In this document: positions 6,555-7,579 of the stretch, piece by piece
Layout: every line of letters begins with the position of its first letter
Numbering within the stretch: the stretch's first letter is position 1
NCBI GenBank assembly: GCA_023436175.1
Contig: JAEZKE010000100.1
Location: 1-7,579, forward strand
From: Methanobacteriota archaeon
Lineage (GTDB): Archaea; Methanobacteriota; Methanobacteria; Methanobacteriales; Methanobacteriaceae
Direction: 5' to 3'
DNA: 7,579 nt
Translations under genes and position numbers: made by a program
The notes under the pieces: generated by a model
Seen by the model: the letters and a program-made list of their open reading frames with translations, nothing else
Databases searched by the model: none
What the model was told of the DNA's origin: nothing

Positions 6555-7579
6555 TTAGTCACCTCTCAAACTTTTAGAGGTTAATTCAAATACTGGACTT
6601 GAAACTGAAGCGTCCACTTCTTTTGCAAAGCTTACAAAACCTCTAAATCCGGCAAATGCAGTTATTCTGTCGTGGTTAAAGTCACAAAATGGGATTCCAA
6701 GCTTTAATGAGATGTATTTCTCTTTAGCACCAGATATTAATAGATTTGGTCGGTGCTCTTTAAGAAGTCTGGTGAGTTCAGCTGAATTTGCATCATCTAC
6801 AATTATGGTGCCGTCTCTAACAGCTTCCTTGATCATTTCATAATCTTCTCTAATTCCATTTTTTGTTCCTGACATCATTACATCCATACCTAATTCTTCA
6901 AACGGCCTTACAAGAGACCATGCTTTGTTACCTCCAACATAGAGGGCAACAGTTTTTCCAGTTAATCTTTTTTTATATTCCTCAATTTTATGTGCTACCT
7001 CTTTAAGTCCAGATTCAATTATTCCTTCGGTCCGCTCTATCATTTCTTCATCTCCAAAGAAATCAGCAATATCCCTTAAAGAATTTACAGTTTGTTCAAG
7101 ACCAAAGAAATTGACTTTTATAAATGGTATTCCGTATTTTTTTTCCATTTTTTGGGCAACGTAATTTGAAGATTTCTGGCACTGGACTATATTGAGTTTA
7201 GCTCGGTGTGCCTGAGCTATCTCGTCCACATGGGAATCTCCTGTTAATGTACTGATTATATTGACACCCATTTCTTCAAGTAGGGGTTTGATTCCCCAAA
7301 GATCCCCTGCAACATTGAATTCACCCACTATGTTGATATCAAAGGGAGTAGTTTCTTCAGGTTCTTTTGTTCCAATTACATAGTCCAGTAATGCATCGCC
7401 GCCGATCCAGTGCCCTTTAGTTTTATTATGGTTCTGGAAACCTTCAGATTGGACAGGTATAACTCTACATCCAGTTATTTCCTCTGCTTTTTTGCATACT
7501 GCTTTAATATCATCCCCAATTATGCCCGCAACACATGTAGCATACACAAATACTGCTCCGGGCTTGTATAATTTATTAA
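6555..7579 (-). CDS. nifE: NifE, FeMo-cofactor assembly scaffold subunit (5' end outside the window)
   Basis: Alpha-like subunit of NifEN. The last ~340 codons are present; the frame runs open through the right edge (…KLYKPGAVFVYATC…), so the N-terminal quarter with two further cluster cysteines is not seen. The GTG at 7547 is internal and not a start. Visible marks are YATCVAGIIGDDI, whose Cys corresponds to Azotobacter NifE Cys124; IPVQSEGF followed by GDALLDYVIG, typical of NifE where NifD has a His195-type segment; NIVQCQKSSNYV, holding the equivalent of NifE Cys250; and CDFNHDR, with Asn where NifD has the FeMo-co ligand His442. These identify NifE rather than NifD. It stops 1 nt before the nifN ATG. 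Known methanogen operons have nifH, nifI1, nifI2, nifD and nifK upstream, expected just beyond this window. Confidence 0.92.
   Translation of the reverse strand, partial: NKLYKPGAVFVYATCVAGIIGDDIKAVCKKAEEITGCRVIPVQSEGFQNHNKTKGHWIGGDALLDYVIGTKEPEETTPFDINIVGEFNVAGDLWGIKPLLEEMGVNIISTLTGDSHVDEIAQAHRAKLNIVQCQKSSNYVAQKMEKKYGIPFIKVNFFGLEQTVNSLRDIADFFGDEEMIERTEGIIESGLKEVAHKIEEYKKRLTGKTVALYVGGNKAWSLVRPFEELGMDVMMSGTKNGIREDYEMIKEAVRDGTIIVDDANSAELTRLLKEHRPNLLISGAKEKYISLKLGIPFCDFNHDRITAFAGFRGFVSFAKEVDASVSSPVFELTSKSLRGD
6559..6567 (-). promoter_or_regulatory. ribosome binding site that decides the nifN start
   Basis: The minus strand reads GAGAGGTGA, followed by CTAAA and then ATG at 6553. The match to the archaeal anti-Shine-Dalgarno overlaps the GTG at 6562-6560, so ribosomes placed here should start at the ATG, three codons further on. 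The nifE stop TAA falls inside this interval, which suggests coupled translation. Confidence 0.75.

Noticed and set aside
6555..7579. Assignment of the right-edge gene as NifD
   Set aside because: It has Asn rather than His at the position of the FeMo-co histidine ligand, a NifE-type IPVQSEGF/GDALLDYVIG segment, and a NifN partner directly downstream.

Overview
The window looks like chromosomal DNA of a methanogenic archaeon, most likely a mesophilic Methanobacterium or a close relative. This rests on the AT-rich composition, short archaeal-type spacers rich in oligo-T, strong AGGTGAT-like ribosome binding sites with frequent TTG/GTG starts, an archaeal inositol-1-phosphate synthase, and the nifE-nifN-nifX order known from methanogen nif operons. 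The genus is an inference; there is no rRNA or other marker gene here.

Layout: one gene reads rightward, myo-inositol-1-phosphate synthase (11-1105, essentially complete at the left edge). It converges on a stand-alone papain-type cysteine peptidase (2047-1169, minus strand). From there everything reads leftward. A 232-bp AT-rich spacer carries a clear TATA box for the peptidase. Next is a cytoplasmic molybdopterin oxidoreductase (4232-2280), then two tandem small 2[4Fe-4S] ferredoxins (4557-4369 and 4792-4583), then nifX (5176-4856), nifN (6553-5177) and the 3' part of nifE (runs off the right edge at 7579).

Functionally, nifE-nifN-nifX is the cofactor-assembly end of a molybdenum nitrogenase operon. 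NifEN is the scaffold on which the NifB product matures to FeMo-co, and NifX is a small cofactor carrier. The three genes are packed with 0-1 nt between them and are surely co-transcribed from a promoter outside the window (upstream of nifH in known methanogens). The two ferredoxins follow in the same direction and may be electron carriers for nitrogenase or for the neighbouring molybdopterin enzyme. That oxidoreductase has an intact [4Fe-4S] motif and a likely Cys metal ligand, but no assignable substrate.

No mobile element, CRISPR array, tRNA or rRNA was seen. The least explained parts are the orphan molybdopterin enzyme with its paralogous ferredoxin pair beside nif, and the intracellular papain-like peptidase with its own promoter. 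I do not see compelling evidence for an entirely new system.
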